The translations under genes were made by a program, and so were the position numbers. Shown one piece after another: positions 34,703-45,184 of a stretch of 64,000 nt of DNA. Numbering within the stretch: position 1 is the stretch's first letter; every line of letters begins with the position of its first letter. The stretch covers positions 94,641 through 158,640 of the forward strand of contig QPMI01000203.1 of the NCBI GenBank assembly GCA_004431415.1, written 5' to 3'. This DNA comes from Cyanophora paradoxa. Taxonomy: Eukaryota; Glaucocystophyceae; Cyanophorales; Cyanophoraceae. Below the pieces are notes generated by a model. It was not told the DNA's origin, made no database searches, and worked only from the letters and a program-made list of their open reading frames with translations.

Positions 34703-35487
34703 ATGTCGCTCGTCGCCAACTCCAGCGCCGGTGAGCCGATTTACCGGGCTTCATTAGCTGCATCGATCGATCCCGTCTGCGCAGGCTATCACCTGCAGCC
34801 GAGCAACCTCCGCGGGGACACTGTGGACACCGTAAGCTGGCCGCGGGGCCTTCTGTCGGTTTCGTGCACCCTTTAAAGGTCGTTTTTGCAGGAGCACTAC
34901 ACCGGCGGCGACGGCTTCGATGGTTTCGGGGTTCGTGCCGCCTGTCGCGGTCCGTTATTGCTCCGGTAACGCCCAGTCTCGCACCGCGCAGTCGTCCCTA
35001 CTTGATTTCCACTCGGCCGAGGAGGTTTCGGTGCGGTCTTTCGATGCTTTATGCACCCGCCCGTCAAGAAGCGGCGGCGGTTGCTTGCGCGTAGCTACCG
35101 GCCAGTTTCCGACTAGCACGCTGCCGCCCGTCCAAATTCTTTCTCTTTGCGGTTTGATTGACGTTTGCTTTCTTCTTTTCAGGACGCCGTTGCGAACGGC
35201 CACCTCGTGCGTGTTTCCGTAGGTTGCGGTGTGCTCGCATGATCTGACAGGTGAACCCGCAGGCGCATCGCGCTTTGATCCAGGAGCTCAGCATGGTGGA
35301 CATTCCCAAGGCCGGCCCGACCGCCTACAGCAAGGCGGCGCCCCTCCAGACCACCCTCTCGCCGAAGTCGTTCCAGCAGGACGAGGCCACCCTCTTCGTC
35401 GAGGAGGGCGCGTCGGAGGAGGTTTTCGAGGCGCACAGCGAGGTGTTCGAGGAGAGCTTCGAGGTGGACGCTGTCTCCCTCCTGTAA
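34703..35487 (+). CDS. Small acidic protein of unknown function
   Basis: A five-exon model with clean GT-AG junctions. Exon 1 (34703-34730, MSLVANSSAG) is followed by YHLQPSNLRGDTVDT, EHYTGGDGFDGFG, DAVANGHLVRVSV, and a last exon NPQAHRALIQELSMVDIPKA...FVEEGASEEVFEAHSEVFEE...SLL. Total is about 125 residues, strongly acidic at the C-terminus (repeated EEVFEAHSEVFEES pattern). No signal peptide, membrane segment or known domain is recognised. Lower-GC, T-rich introns set it apart from its neighbours and suggest a well-expressed ordinary gene. Function unknown. Confidence 0.65.
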
Positions 35488-36182
35488 ACGTCCGCCCCTG
35501 GCGGAGCGAGCTTAGAGAACCGTCGCGCGCCCGACGTCCTCTTCTCGGTCGTAGCGTGCAGGAGGACTAGCGACGGTCCCTCTATGTGCGAATACAAACA
35601 GTTTGTCCTCATTCGTGTGCCAGTGCGGATCCTGAGAGTTTTATCCTGACGGGCGCCAGCAGTCCGATTGGGTGGGAGTCTGGCTTCGCGGCAGCCGCAT
35701 GCGCAGATCTAATCGTACTCGCAAAAAGGAGCTAACTTGTAAACGTCACACTCGGTGCCGCGTGGACGTCGACTCTGCACAAGTTCGAAGTTCTTGATGA
35801 TCATAACTAGTAACACCGTTTGAACACTGCGCATGCATTGCAGCATGCGCCAAGTCCACGCCGGCGCACGCAGGCTGGCCTAGTAGGCGAGCGAGAGCGC
35901 ATGGTACGGGGTAGCCAAGCGCGCCGGCCATAACACGCGCGCCATGTAGCTAACGGCACTGTAGTAACCGGAGCCTCGACGCAGCAGTGTCAAAGAACGC
36001 TCGGGACCCTCGGAGGCTCGGATCCCAGACGGGGTACGGCCATTCGACCGGGGTACACGTCTTTTATCCCTTTTTGGCCGCACTTCGCACCAGTACTAGC
36101 GGACGGCGGCGAGCGTCAACTTGCAGCGTCCGCGTTAAGATAAGCTCCTGTGTCGAACGAAGCAGCGAACAGGCCCGGAGCG
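35488..36182. other. Intergenic, no gene seen
   Basis: About 700 bp with the 3' flank of the small acidic gene and 5' flank of CFAP20. Only short unsupported frames. Confidence 0.5.
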
Positions 36183-37191
36183 ATGTTCAAGAACACGTTT
36201 CAGTCGGGCTTCCTGTCCATCTTGTACAGTATCGGGTGCGTTGCATAGAGAGAGCTTGGAGCATTGACAAAAGCTTAGCTACGATCGGTTGCCCCGCCCG
36301 TGTCGCTGGCCGTGGCGTTCCGGCTATTTCGGGTCGCTAACCTCTGACGCGCTCCGCCTCGCAGGAGCAAGCCGCTCCAGATTTGGGACAAGAAAGGTAC
36401 GCGCGGCTTCGCCGATCCTTCACTGTGCGCCCGGAGCTGACCATTCTCGGCGCTCCTTTTCACAGTGAGGAATGGCCATATCAAGCGCATCACGGACCAA
36501 GATATCCAGTCGAGCGTGCTGGAGATCATGGGCACAAACGTGAGCACCAACTACATCACCTGCCCGGCCGACCCTCAGAAGACGCTCGGCATCAAGCTCC
36601 CCTTCCTTGTGATGATCATCAAGAACGTGCGACCGCTCAGTCCTATGTGTGGCTGTCAGAGCTGATGCAGGGAGCCGCAGTTGAAGAAATACTTCACGTT
36701 CGAGGTCCAGGTGCTCGATGACAAGAACGTGCGCCGGCGCTTCCGTGCGTCGAACTACCAGGTCTGCGCCGCATTCGCTATTGCGTTCTACAGTTTCCAG
36801 GTCGCTGAACGTTTTTTCCAGAGCACGACGCGTGTGAAGCCTTTCATCTGCACGATGCCCATGCGCCTGGACGAGGGCTGGAACCAGATCCAGTTCAACC
36901 TTAGCGACTTCACCCGGCGTGCATACGGCACGAATTACATCGAGACACTTCGTGTGCAGGTGTGGTCCGATGTGGCGCGCTGTTTGTCTTTCCCAGGGTT
37001 TACCCATTTCTTTTCAGATTCACGCTAACTGCCGCATCCGGAGAATATACTTTTCCGACCGCCTGTACTCCGAGGAGGAGCTCCCTCCGGAGTTCAAGCT
37101 CTTCCTCCCGATCCAGGTTTGCAACCGGCCGTCCCCACACCCGTCCTTCCTTCCACATCCCTGACGCGCTTTTCTCTTGCAGAAGCAGTAG
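36183..37191 (+). CDS. CFAP20: CFAP20 / BUG22, cilia- and flagella-associated protein 20
   Basis: An axonemal inner-junction protein linking A- and B-tubules of doublet microtubules. Spliced exons give [130 protein letters not shown] and [20 protein letters not shown], ending PIQKQ (stop 37189-37191). Nearly every residue I can compare matches the family, one of the most conserved ciliary proteins. Junctions are GT-AG and each restores frame exactly. The tail is shorter than the animal version by a few residues. It implies a motile or at least ciliated life stage. Confidence 0.97.
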
Positions 37192-37748
37192 ACATCCGTC
37201 TATGCGGAGGCCTCCAGCAAGTCCTAATCATTTTCGCCGCCATCGATTCACTCGTCCCATGCCGGGAATCCGTGCAGCCTCCAGTGCTCTTGCATCTCAG
37301 AAATCTAGTTGTGTACAGCACATTCGGCATTGGAGGGTTTCAACAGGGGATGGTGTGAAAGACTAGGATCTTAAATGCAACTCGGAAAAAGGAATGTAGA
37401 CTCTGAAAAGTGTGAAAGAAGAGCTCGCAGCGCGCCCTCTGCAGCTGCATGCAGCAGATCTAGAATTCGAAGCTGTGTTATGCACAGCAAACGTTGGACT
37501 CGGAACATACCCATGATCATGATCATGAGGGTTTTGAATTCGAAGCTTAAGTTCCTATAGCTAGTAAGAGAGCTCGAGGGGGCCCTGCAACTGGCCGGGC
37601 GGGGGGTACCGTGAACTACGGCCGATCAAAGGAGCGCGCGCGTGGCCGGAGAAACGCATTTGAAGGCAGCTGCAGCAGGCGTTACAGCGCGTTCCACCAC
37701 TTGCGGCGAGGCGAGAGCGTGCGCGCGCGCGGCGATCGACCCCTTTCG
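37192..37748. other. Intergenic, no gene seen
   Basis: About 560 bp; contains a TGATCATGATCATGA palindromic stretch (about 37512-37528) also seen near 63208. No coding signal. Confidence 0.5.
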
Positions 37749-39207
37749 ATGTTTGGAAGGTACTCGGCGCTCTAGGCGGCACTCGACCCGGGAAACGAGA
37801 GCGCGGGGCGGGTCGGGTCTCGATCCAAGAGTTGTTGGGGACGCTGACATGACGTTTGCAGGCCTAGCAAGCCCCAATTCGCCAAGGCGCAGGCCGATCT
37901 TCGGAACAAGGAGGCGGTTCTCTATGATCAGTGCGCGTCTCCTTGCACGCCTCTCTTCGAGAAATGACTCGAGGTGCAATGTACAGGTACTACTCGAACA
38001 ACCGACTGCGCAGCATCGAAAGCCAGATCCAGCGTGAGCGCCAGGTGTGCGAGCGCAGACCCCCTCGAGATCCGATCGTCACACACGAACTCCGACGTGT
38101 ATGCACTTCTGACTTAGTTCCGCAGCTGTACCTCAAGCAGCACGGCAACACGCCCGCTGTGACGGTGGGCGGCCAGGCGCGCGCTCCGCACGGCACCGTA
38201 GCGCCGGGGTCTCCCGGGGCGCTGCCGTCGACACCGCCAGCTTCGGCCACCGTGCGGGCAAGGGAAGCGCCGGCTGTGACCGCTGCCCGCGTCACCGCGC
38301 CCGTTCCGGCCGGCCCCCGTGCGCCGGCTGCCACCCCGGCGGCTCCCGCGGGCGCTCAGCCTGCGCGAGGCGCCCCTGTGGGGGTGACGATGGTGAAGGA
38401 GAGCCGGCCGGCGCCGCCGCCGGGGCGGGGCATCCAGCTAGTCGACCCCCAGACGGGGAAGCCGCTCCCGCAGAGCCCCGGGCGCGCGCCCCTGGCCGCC
38501 CAGGCCAAGGGCGCCTGGCCGACCTCGCCGGGCGGCTACGGGCAGCAGTACGGCGCACAGTACGGCCAGCAGCAGGGGGCGTGGGGCCAGGGCGGGCGGG
38601 GCGCCCCGCCGCAGCAGTTCCAGATCGGGGCGCCGCACTCGCAGTACGCGCTGGCGCCGGCAGCGCCGCCGCCGGCCCCCGCGGCGCGGCCCGACCGGGT
38701 CTTCGTGCCCTCGGGGGAGGCCCTCGCGCCGTTCCTCGCCGCCACCCTGGACCCCGCCCGCCTCCGCTGGGAGTACTCCTCCGTCCTCCCGCCCCGCCCC
38801 CGGCCCCGCGCCCCCGTCCCCGCCTCCCCGGGCCCGCTCTCGGCTCCCCGCCGCCCCGAGACCGCCCCGGCCGCCCCAGTTCCGTCGGCCGCCGTCGCTG
38901 CCCCGGAGACGAGCCCCAGCGCGGCGCCGGCCGCCGCAGGCCCAGCGGCGACCACAGCGCCGCCCGGCGCGGCCCGGCGCCCGCGCCAGCGGCCACGTCT
39001 GCGCCTTCGGCGATGGTTCTGCAGCCGGCGCCTCTGACGGCGGCCTCCTCGAGCCCGAGCACACCCGCACCCGCTGCGCCCGCTGCGGCTGCCGGCGTGG
39101 GCGCCCCTGCGGCGGCGGCGGGGCCGGCGCCGGCCTCCTCCCTCGTCCTGCCGCTCCTCGAGCAGGCCTCCCCCTTCGCCCTCACCTTCGACCGCCAGAT
39201 CCCCTAG
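37749..39207 (+). CDS. Unrecognised protein with basic helical N-terminus and Pro/Ala/Gln-rich tail
   Basis: Exon 1 is only 11 nt (MFGR, 37749-37759). Splicing gives MFGRPSKPQFAKAQADLRNK, EAVLYDQYYSNNRLRSIES, QIQRERQ, then LYLKQHGNTPAVTVGG. The first 60 residues look conserved and helical. The rest is Pro/Ala-rich with a GYGQQYGAQYGQQQGAWGQG patch, GIQLVDPQTGKPLPQ and the segment RPDRVFVPSGEALAPFL, ending PLLEQASPFALTFDRQIP. All tested junctions keep frame. The Gln/Gly/Tyr patch is prion-like, as in RNA-granule or coactivator proteins, but that is only a compositional hint. No family assigned. Confidence 0.6.
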
Positions 39208-39600
39208 GCCCCCGCACAGGCCATCTTGCGTCTTGATTGCCCGCCCAGCGCCAGCGGGGCCCTTCAAGGGGCCCGGCGGCCGCGCGCGTCGCATCGGCCC
39301 CCCTCAAGCTTCATATCTCCATGCATTCGGGGCTGTACGCTCGCTGTCGAATTCAACATAATTCCGGGTTGTAAACGTGTAGTTCGCACGTGCTCAATCG
39401 GGGCGGCGCCGGCCGAGGCGCGTCTGCGGCCACTGCAGCTGGGCGCCGACCAGCGATCCGATCATCGGCTGATCAAGCCGCCTGAGTCAAGCCTCAAGCC
39501 TCAAGCTTGAAGCTCTAGCTCGCGGTGCTTCGCGCAGTTAACGTTTGCGCTCTAGATCTCGCCCGCAGATCTAGATATAGACAGCGGCCGCGGTGCGGGC
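39208..39600. other. Intergenic gap, no gene seen
   Basis: About 390 bp, likely 3' flank plus promoter of the next plus-strand gene. Nothing recognised. Confidence 0.45.
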
Positions 39601-41484
39601 ATGGCCGCGGCCTTCTGCTGCGCCCCGCCGACGCCCCCAGCTTACGCGGCGCGCACTGTCGTGCGGCGGCTCGCGGCAACTTGCAGCAGCGCCGCACGCA
39701 AACCGACTGTTCTGCGCGGAGTCGAGGAAGCCGGTGGCGCGGGGCACGTGCGGTCGTTCTTCGGGCGCGGCGCGCATCTCGGGCGACACAGAAGTAGTGG
39801 AAGCAGACGGGGCGAGGGCGGCATGTGCTTCGAGGCATTTGCTTCCTCCGCCATCGGCGCCTCCGCTGCCGCGAAGCTGCCGGAGGGCGTAGATGTGACG
39901 CGGGGGAAAGGCGTCGACATCTACTTCGCCGCCGCCTCGCCCGCGGCAGCCTGGGTTGAGAAGACACAGAGCTTGGTGCGTTTGCAAATCTCTTCTCGCG
40001 CGCCGCGGCCTCTGACTCCGGAGCCTTGCAGTGGAGCTATGCCGCGCTTGAAGTGGGCGGCGACGCGCAGACAATCCTCGCGGCGCTCTTCCGACGGTGC
40101 GGGCCTTTGCGTGCCCCAGGGCGCGCCGGCGCCGGGCCCGACGCGGGGCGGGTCGGGGGCGGGGCGGGCAGGGCGCCGGAGGGGCTGCACTACGCGCGGG
40201 AGGAGATGGAGGCGGAGGACGGCGGCCTCTTCGCCCTGGACTACGGCGTCGCCTCCGCCGGCGCCCCGCCCGACTCCATTGCCGACCCCGCCACCCCCGT
40301 CCTCCTCCTCCTCCCCGGTCCGCTCTGCACGCCCGCCCCGCCCCGCCACCGCACGTGATCGTGACCTTGCGGGGCGCGTGCAGGGCTCACGGGGGGCAGC
40401 GGGGACCGCTACATCCGCTTCTGCGCGCTGCACGCGCTGCGGAGTGGCTTCCGGCCGGTCGTGTACTGCCCGCGGGGCTCCTCGGGCCTCGCGCTGCGGA
40501 CGGCGCAGTTCTACTCGGCGAGCTTCACGGGGGACCTGCGCCAGGCCGTCGGCCACCTGAGGCGGCGCTACCCCGCGGCGCCCCTCTTCGCGGCGGGCTG
40601 GAGCCTCGGGAGCAACGTGCTGGTGCGGTACCTGGGGGAGGAGGGGGAGGGGGCGCCGCTGGCGGGGGCGGCGTCGCTGGCGAACCCGTGGTGCCTGGAG
40701 ACGTGCGACGCCAACTTCCGCGAGGGCGCCGTCCAGCGCCTCCTCTACGACCCCAAGCTCGCCTCCGGCATGCGCGCCATGTTCCAGCCGTGCCCGCCCC
40801 GCCCCCCCGCCCCGCCCCACCCAGCCCGGGGCGCTGAGCGCGGGGCGCCGGGCAGGCACGCGTCCCTCTTCGAGAGCTGCCCGCGCCGCTCCTACGACGT
40901 CCGCGGCGCCCTTAAGGCACGGCCCCGCCCGCCCGCCCACCCACCCGCTGGCCGGCCGGGGCGAGCGAGGGGCGGGGGCCGGGGCAGGCGCGGACGGTGC
41001 GGGAGTGGGACGAGGCGATCACGGTGCGGAGCTTCGGGTGGCGCGACACGGCGCACTACTACGCCGCGAGCTCCTCCAAGCTCGCCCTGCCCCACGTCGC
41101 CGTACCCCTCCTCTGCATCAACGCCCAGGACGACCCCATCGCCGTCGGCCACGCCGTGCCCTACCACACCCTCCCGTGCGGCCCCGGCCCCGGCCCCACC
41201 CTCGCCCCGCTGCGGCCTGCTCCCGGCCGCTGACGGGAACGCGCGACCACCGGCGGGGCCGCAGGGGTAACGAGAAGGTGGTGATGGCGGTGACGCGGCG
41301 CGGCGGGCACAACGGGTGGCAGACGGCGGCCGACCCCTTCGGCGCCCCCTGGACCGACGTCCCCCTCATCGAGTTCTTCCACACGCTCCTTAATTTCCCA
41401 CGCACGGCCGCCGGCAGCGCTAGCCCCGCGGACCCTCCAGCTGGCCCCGCCCCTGCCCCTCCCTCGACTGCGAGCCCCTCGTGA
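39601..41484 (+). CDS. Alpha/beta hydrolase, ABHD1/3 (EMB8-like) family
   Basis: A serine hydrolase of the ABHD1/3/15 (UPF0017) group, which includes medium-chain phospholipases and esterases. N-terminal Ala-rich leader MAAAFCCAPPTPPAYAARTV may target an organelle. Core blocks: YAALEVGGDAQTILAALFRR; PVLLLLPGL; GDRYIRFCALHALRSGFRP; VVYCPRGSSGLAL (oxyanion region); AAGWSLGSNVLVRYLGEEG with nucleophile Ser in GWSLGS; NPWCLETCDANFREG; SFGWRDTAHYYAASSS; CINAQDDPIAV (acid Asp); VTRRGGHNGW (catalytic His). The complete Ser-Asp-His triad is visible, so it should be active. The substrate is not predictable. Introns include GC-AG types. The last exon ends STASPS. Confidence 0.9.
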
Positions 41485-41742
41485 CTGTACAATTTCGAGC
41501 ATTCAAGTCTGACGCGCGTGAATTCGAAGTAGCGCTAGCCTAGTAGCTCACGATGCGACGGGCACGATCGATGGGCGCCGGCGCCGGAGCGAAGTCTTTG
41601 TAACAGTGTACCCGCAGGTCCACTTCTGAACAGTCTTCTGTCAGTCTTTGACGCGTGGCCACCGCCGCCGTTCTCGAGCCCAGATCCAGCGAAAGCCCTC
41701 CTGCATTCGCCCGCCGCGCAAGCGGTCAAGCAGCCGCTCAGC

Positions 41743-43269
41743 ATGTTCGCGCGGCTGCGCGAGCGGCTCCCGTCAGTCCCTCTTCCGAGCCCCGTGCAGG
41801 TCTGTGCGCTCGACGGCCCGTTCTCTCTTCTAGATAGCAAGCGCGCCGAGGCGTCGCGCTCTGCAGCGCGCTGGGCCGGGCGCTGACGCCGCTCTGCAGC
41901 GCGCTGGGCCGGGCGCTGACGGGCGCGCAGAAAATGCTGTCAGGCGCAGCGCAGAGGGCACACTCGAGCACGGAGGGTTTGCGGCTTGTCGGGACATTGG
42001 CGCAGCAAGCTTCGCGCGCGCTGAAGACCAGGCTGCTGGGAGCGCCGACAGCTGTGCCGCCAGCGCCGCCGAGGGTCCTGGCATTCGTCCCGAACGCTAT
42101 TGAGGTGTTCGGGCAGGTGCGGGCGCTGAGCGAGCGCCGCCCGCGCGAGCGCTGCCGCCTGACGGCCTCGACGCCGCAGCTCCTGCCGGGGGCGCCGCTG
42201 GTGACGAGCCTCAAGGCGGGGGCGGGACCGACGCCAGCCGAGGGAGGCGGGCCGACGTACACCTGGCAGCGCGGCGTGAACGGGACGTACGAGGCCATCG
42301 CAGACGCCACCCGCGAGATGTGCGCACGCGGCCTCCGCCCCCCGTCCCTTTGCAGAGCTCGCTTCGGCGCCGGTCGACGGCGCTGGCGCGCAGCTATCAC
42401 GTGACGGTGTTCGACATCGGGTGCTCGCTGCGGCTTACGTTCATCAACGGACCCATTTCCTTTGATCTCGATCTTGGCATCGTTCAGCGCGGCAAGCCCC
42501 CTCCCACCGCGCCCCGCGTTGCCCGCGCTTGAGCTCACAGCTGGCCTGATCATGGGGAGGCGGCAGACGAGGCGATGTGGAAAGAGGTGCTAGGTCTGCT
42601 CGCGCAGGACGTCGTCGAGTTCCCCGGGGTCCGCCGCCCATGGCCACCCCACCCCGCCTCGCCCCGCCCCGCCCCCGCCCTGCGCGGGAGCGAGCGGGCG
42701 CCGGGCGGGGGCCAGCTGCTGCGGGTGACGGAGGCGGCGAACGCGGCGGCGGCGCTGCGGCTCACCCGCAAGGGCCTCCTCCTCGACGCCGGCCTCGTCA
42801 AGGTCCGCGCCGCCCCTCCCGCGCGGCCCGCCGCGGGGCGCGAGGGGGCGGGGCGGCAGTACGGGGCCGTCGGGGTCTTCTGCGACGCGGCGGACGGCTG
42901 CCGGCTGCTGGTCAAGACGAAGGAGGCGCCGAGCGCGTGCTACGTCTTCCCAAGCAGCCGCGACCGCGACCTCTTCTGCCTCGCATTCCGCACCCTGCGC
43001 GTGCGCCCCGAGGCCCCCGCCCCGCCCCGCTCCGCGCGGCGCCTCACGGGGGGCGGGGGCGGGGAGGACGACTGGGTGAGGCGCAAGGAAATCCAGAAGC
43101 GGATCCAGGAGAGTGGGGGCATGCTGAGCGCCCTCGCCATACAGGTTCATCCCCATCCATCCATCCATCTATCCATCTTGATCGCCAGGTTCAGAGCAAT
43201 GACTGGCCCGCGGCGACCCTCGGTGGCGGCGCGGCGCCCACGATGCCCGGCCCCGCAGTCGAGCCCTAG
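41743..43269 (+). CDS. Unrecognised protein, possible PH-like C-terminal fold
   Basis: MFARLRERLPSVPLPSPVQ joins over a 131-nt intron (41800-41930) to KMLSGAAQRAHSSTEGLRLV, GTLAQQASRALKTRLLGAP and VLAFVPNAIEVFGQVRALSE. Then come PTYTWQRGVNGTYEAIADAT, YHVTVFDIGCSLRLTFING, EAMWKEVLGLLAQDVVEFPG and LLRVTEAANAAAALRLTRKG. The end is YGAVGVFCDAADGCRLLVKT, FPSSRDRDLFCLAFRTLRVR, RRKEIQKRIQESGGMLSALA and a final exon VQSNDWPAATLGGG...VEP. The alternating hydrophobic pattern and DRDLFCLAFRTL segment resemble the final strand and helix of a PH-like domain, but I cannot name a family. The first intron contains a 33-nt perfect-looking tandem pair (41858-41923), each copy with its own CTGAC. Confidence 0.6.
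41858..41923. repeat. 33-bp tandem pair inside an intron
   Basis: Two adjacent 33-nt copies starting GCTCTGCAGCGCGC at 41858 and 41891. Each carries the CTGAC branch-like motif; only the second is followed closely by the acceptor at 41930. Confidence 0.8.
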
Positions 43270-43336
43270 CCCGGCCGGCGGCCCGCACAGACGGGGCCCG
43301 CCGCCATCTTGTACCTCCTCTCAGTCTCTTACGATA

Positions 43337-43553
43337 CTGTAAGGCTATTATTTTAGACGGGTATTAATATAGGCGCGGATAGACGAGGTAACCCATTCGT
43401 CTAACTTAATCCCCGCCTAACTGTGCACGACGCGGGTATATGATAGAACCGCCTGTATGGAGCAGGCAGCAGCTCGTCTAAATTTGTCCACGTCTGTTGT
43501 AGTGGGTGGGCAAACGTCTAAGTTTAAACCCGTCTATAATAATAGCCTTACAG
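43337..43553. mobile_element. MITE-like element with terminal inverted repeats and TA target duplication
   Basis: The left end reads CTGTAAGGCTATTATTTTAG and the right end is its inverse complement with few mismatches. Both ends are flanked by TA (43335-43336 and 43554-43555). Length is 217 bp, AT-richer than the surrounding 70% GC sequence, with no coding frame. Inner arms (GACGGGT and its complement) extend the inverted repeat to about 30 nt. TA duplication and size fit a Tc1/mariner-type non-autonomous element. It sits 68 bp past the stop of the preceding gene, probably in its 3' UTR. Confidence 0.85.
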
Positions 43554-43831
43554 TATGACTCCAAAAATCTGAAACGTGCGCGGCCGGCGGCGAGCACACG
43601 TCGGCGACGGTCGCGGAGGCCCACGGCAAAACAGGGGGCGCGACGAGCTCGGGATGTTCCGGTCGATGCTTCATCTCGAGGGAGTACAGGGCATCGCTTT
43701 GTCAGCGCTAGCTGCGTCCGCTCTGCTCTACCGGCACCGATTGAAGGCGCTAGACGTCGGCAGCCCTGTGCAGCGCGCGCCGCGACAGGAAGGGAGCACG
43801 TCCGGCTGCCAGTGCGCCGGCCAGCCGGAGC

Positions 43832-45043
43832 TCACGGGCTCTTGCCGCCCTCGCCCTTCTTGGGACTCTCCTTGCGCTCCCGGTCCCCGCTACGGTCGCG
43901 CTCGCGGCTCCGCTCGCGCTCGCGACTCCGCTCGCGCTCGCGGCTCCGGTCCTTCCGATCGCGGTCGCGGCTGCGGCTGCGCTCCCTGCGCTCCTCCTTG
44001 CGGTCGGGGCTGCGGCTCCGGCTGCGGCGCGAGCGGCGGGGCGAGCGCGACCGGGAGCGCGACGTCCGCCGCCGCTTCTCCGCGCGATCCCCTGCCCGCC
44101 CCGCCTCAGCGACGCCGCCCCTGGGGACGGCCACGCCCAGCACGCGAGGCGGGCGCGGTACTCACGCGAGCGCGACCGCGAGCGCGAGCTGCGGCGGAAG
44201 GGTCAGCGGGCTGGAAAGGAGGGCGCCGGGTGGAGCGCACCGACGGCGGGGGCTTCGGGAGCGCTCACGGCTGCCGCCGCCGCCGCGCGGAGGGGACTGG
44301 TAGCGCCAGCCGGCAAGCGGAGGCTTGCGGGCCCACTGCAGGGTGATTGATCGGCCGTCGATGCGCTTGCCTTGAAGACCTGTCGGAAGCCTGCGATGAG
44401 CCGCCCGCGGCACTGACTGTGAACGCGCAGGCACGTACCGTCGAACTGAGGTGTTGCGCCGGGGCGAAATACGATGTAAATAAGGGAGGCGGCGAAGACA
44501 TAGGAGGGAGCCTTAGCTAAGAGGCCGCACCGCATCCTGCCATCAAGAGCGTCAGTGGCTCCCTTGATCGCAAATCCAAAGCAAGAAACTCGCCTCAGCG
44601 TCCCGGTCGTCGTCATACTCGATGAATGCGAAGCCCTTCGACTGACCCCCTGTACCACAGCAGTAAGCGTCGCGTCGATATGCGGCAGCTTCGCCCAATG
44701 ACCCTCCTCTAAACTCTGAGACACGCGAGCGAGAATGGGCGAACCCTGCCGGCCGCGTCAAGCCGGTCAGCGCGGCAGGCGAGGATACAAAGCTTATGCG
44801 GCGAATGCACGCACAGGAGTCGGCACGTCGCAGCGCCGCAGCTTGCCGTACTGCGCGGAGTGTCAGTGCTGCTCACCAGACCGATCCGCCGCGGGATAGA
44901 CCTTCGAGAAGTACTGCGCGAACACGAACGAGGCGTCGTCAGGCGAACACGATTGCAACTGGCGAAGGCGAAGGGCGGACCTCGGAAAGCGTCGCTGATG
45001 TTGTATCGAACGACAGCCCTCCCGCAAAGATTGTTTTCCCCAT
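43832..45043 (-). CDS. SR-type splicing factor (RRM plus RS domain)
   Basis: Start MGKTIFAGGLSFDTTSATLS at 45043 (RNP2-like IFAGGL). It joins over an intron with CTGAC branch motif to YFSKVYPAADR, then TGGQSKGFAFIEYDDDRDAE (RNP1 KGFAFIEY), then GKRIDGRSITLQWARKPPLA (last RRM strand). The C-terminus is a classical RS domain: RSRSRSPRRSRRSRSRSPD, RDRDRKDRSRERERSRER and a Lys-rich end KKGEGGKSP (stop 43832-43834). SR proteins define exons and recruit U1/U2AF; phosphorylation of RS repeats controls them. Nuclear. Domain order and motif match are clear. Confidence 0.85.
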
Positions 45044-45184
45044 GCTTCTCTCTCGCGGGAGATGGCCCGGAAGGACCTCCTCGCCGACTAAGCGACCTTC
45101 CCCAGGGGTACCCTCGACGTTGGCTCACAAGCGTACGCTGGACGCGGTTGGACGCTGGACGCGGTTGGACGCTGGACGACTTCG
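45044..45184. promoter_or_regulatory. Putative bidirectional promoter with tandem 17-mers
   Basis: 141 bp between divergent ATGs. About 45134-45180 holds two and a half direct copies of ACGCTGGACGCGGTTGG, immediately upstream of the plus-strand gene. Confidence 0.45.

Noticed and set aside
39597-40940. Minus-strand frames opposite the hydrolase
   Set aside because: Shadow of a gene with a complete Ser-Asp-His triad on plus.
43337-43553. Reading the inverted repeat as a terminator or a tRNA-like gene
   Set aside because: TA duplications at both ends and 30-nt arms fit a transposon; no cloverleaf or anticodon arm visible.
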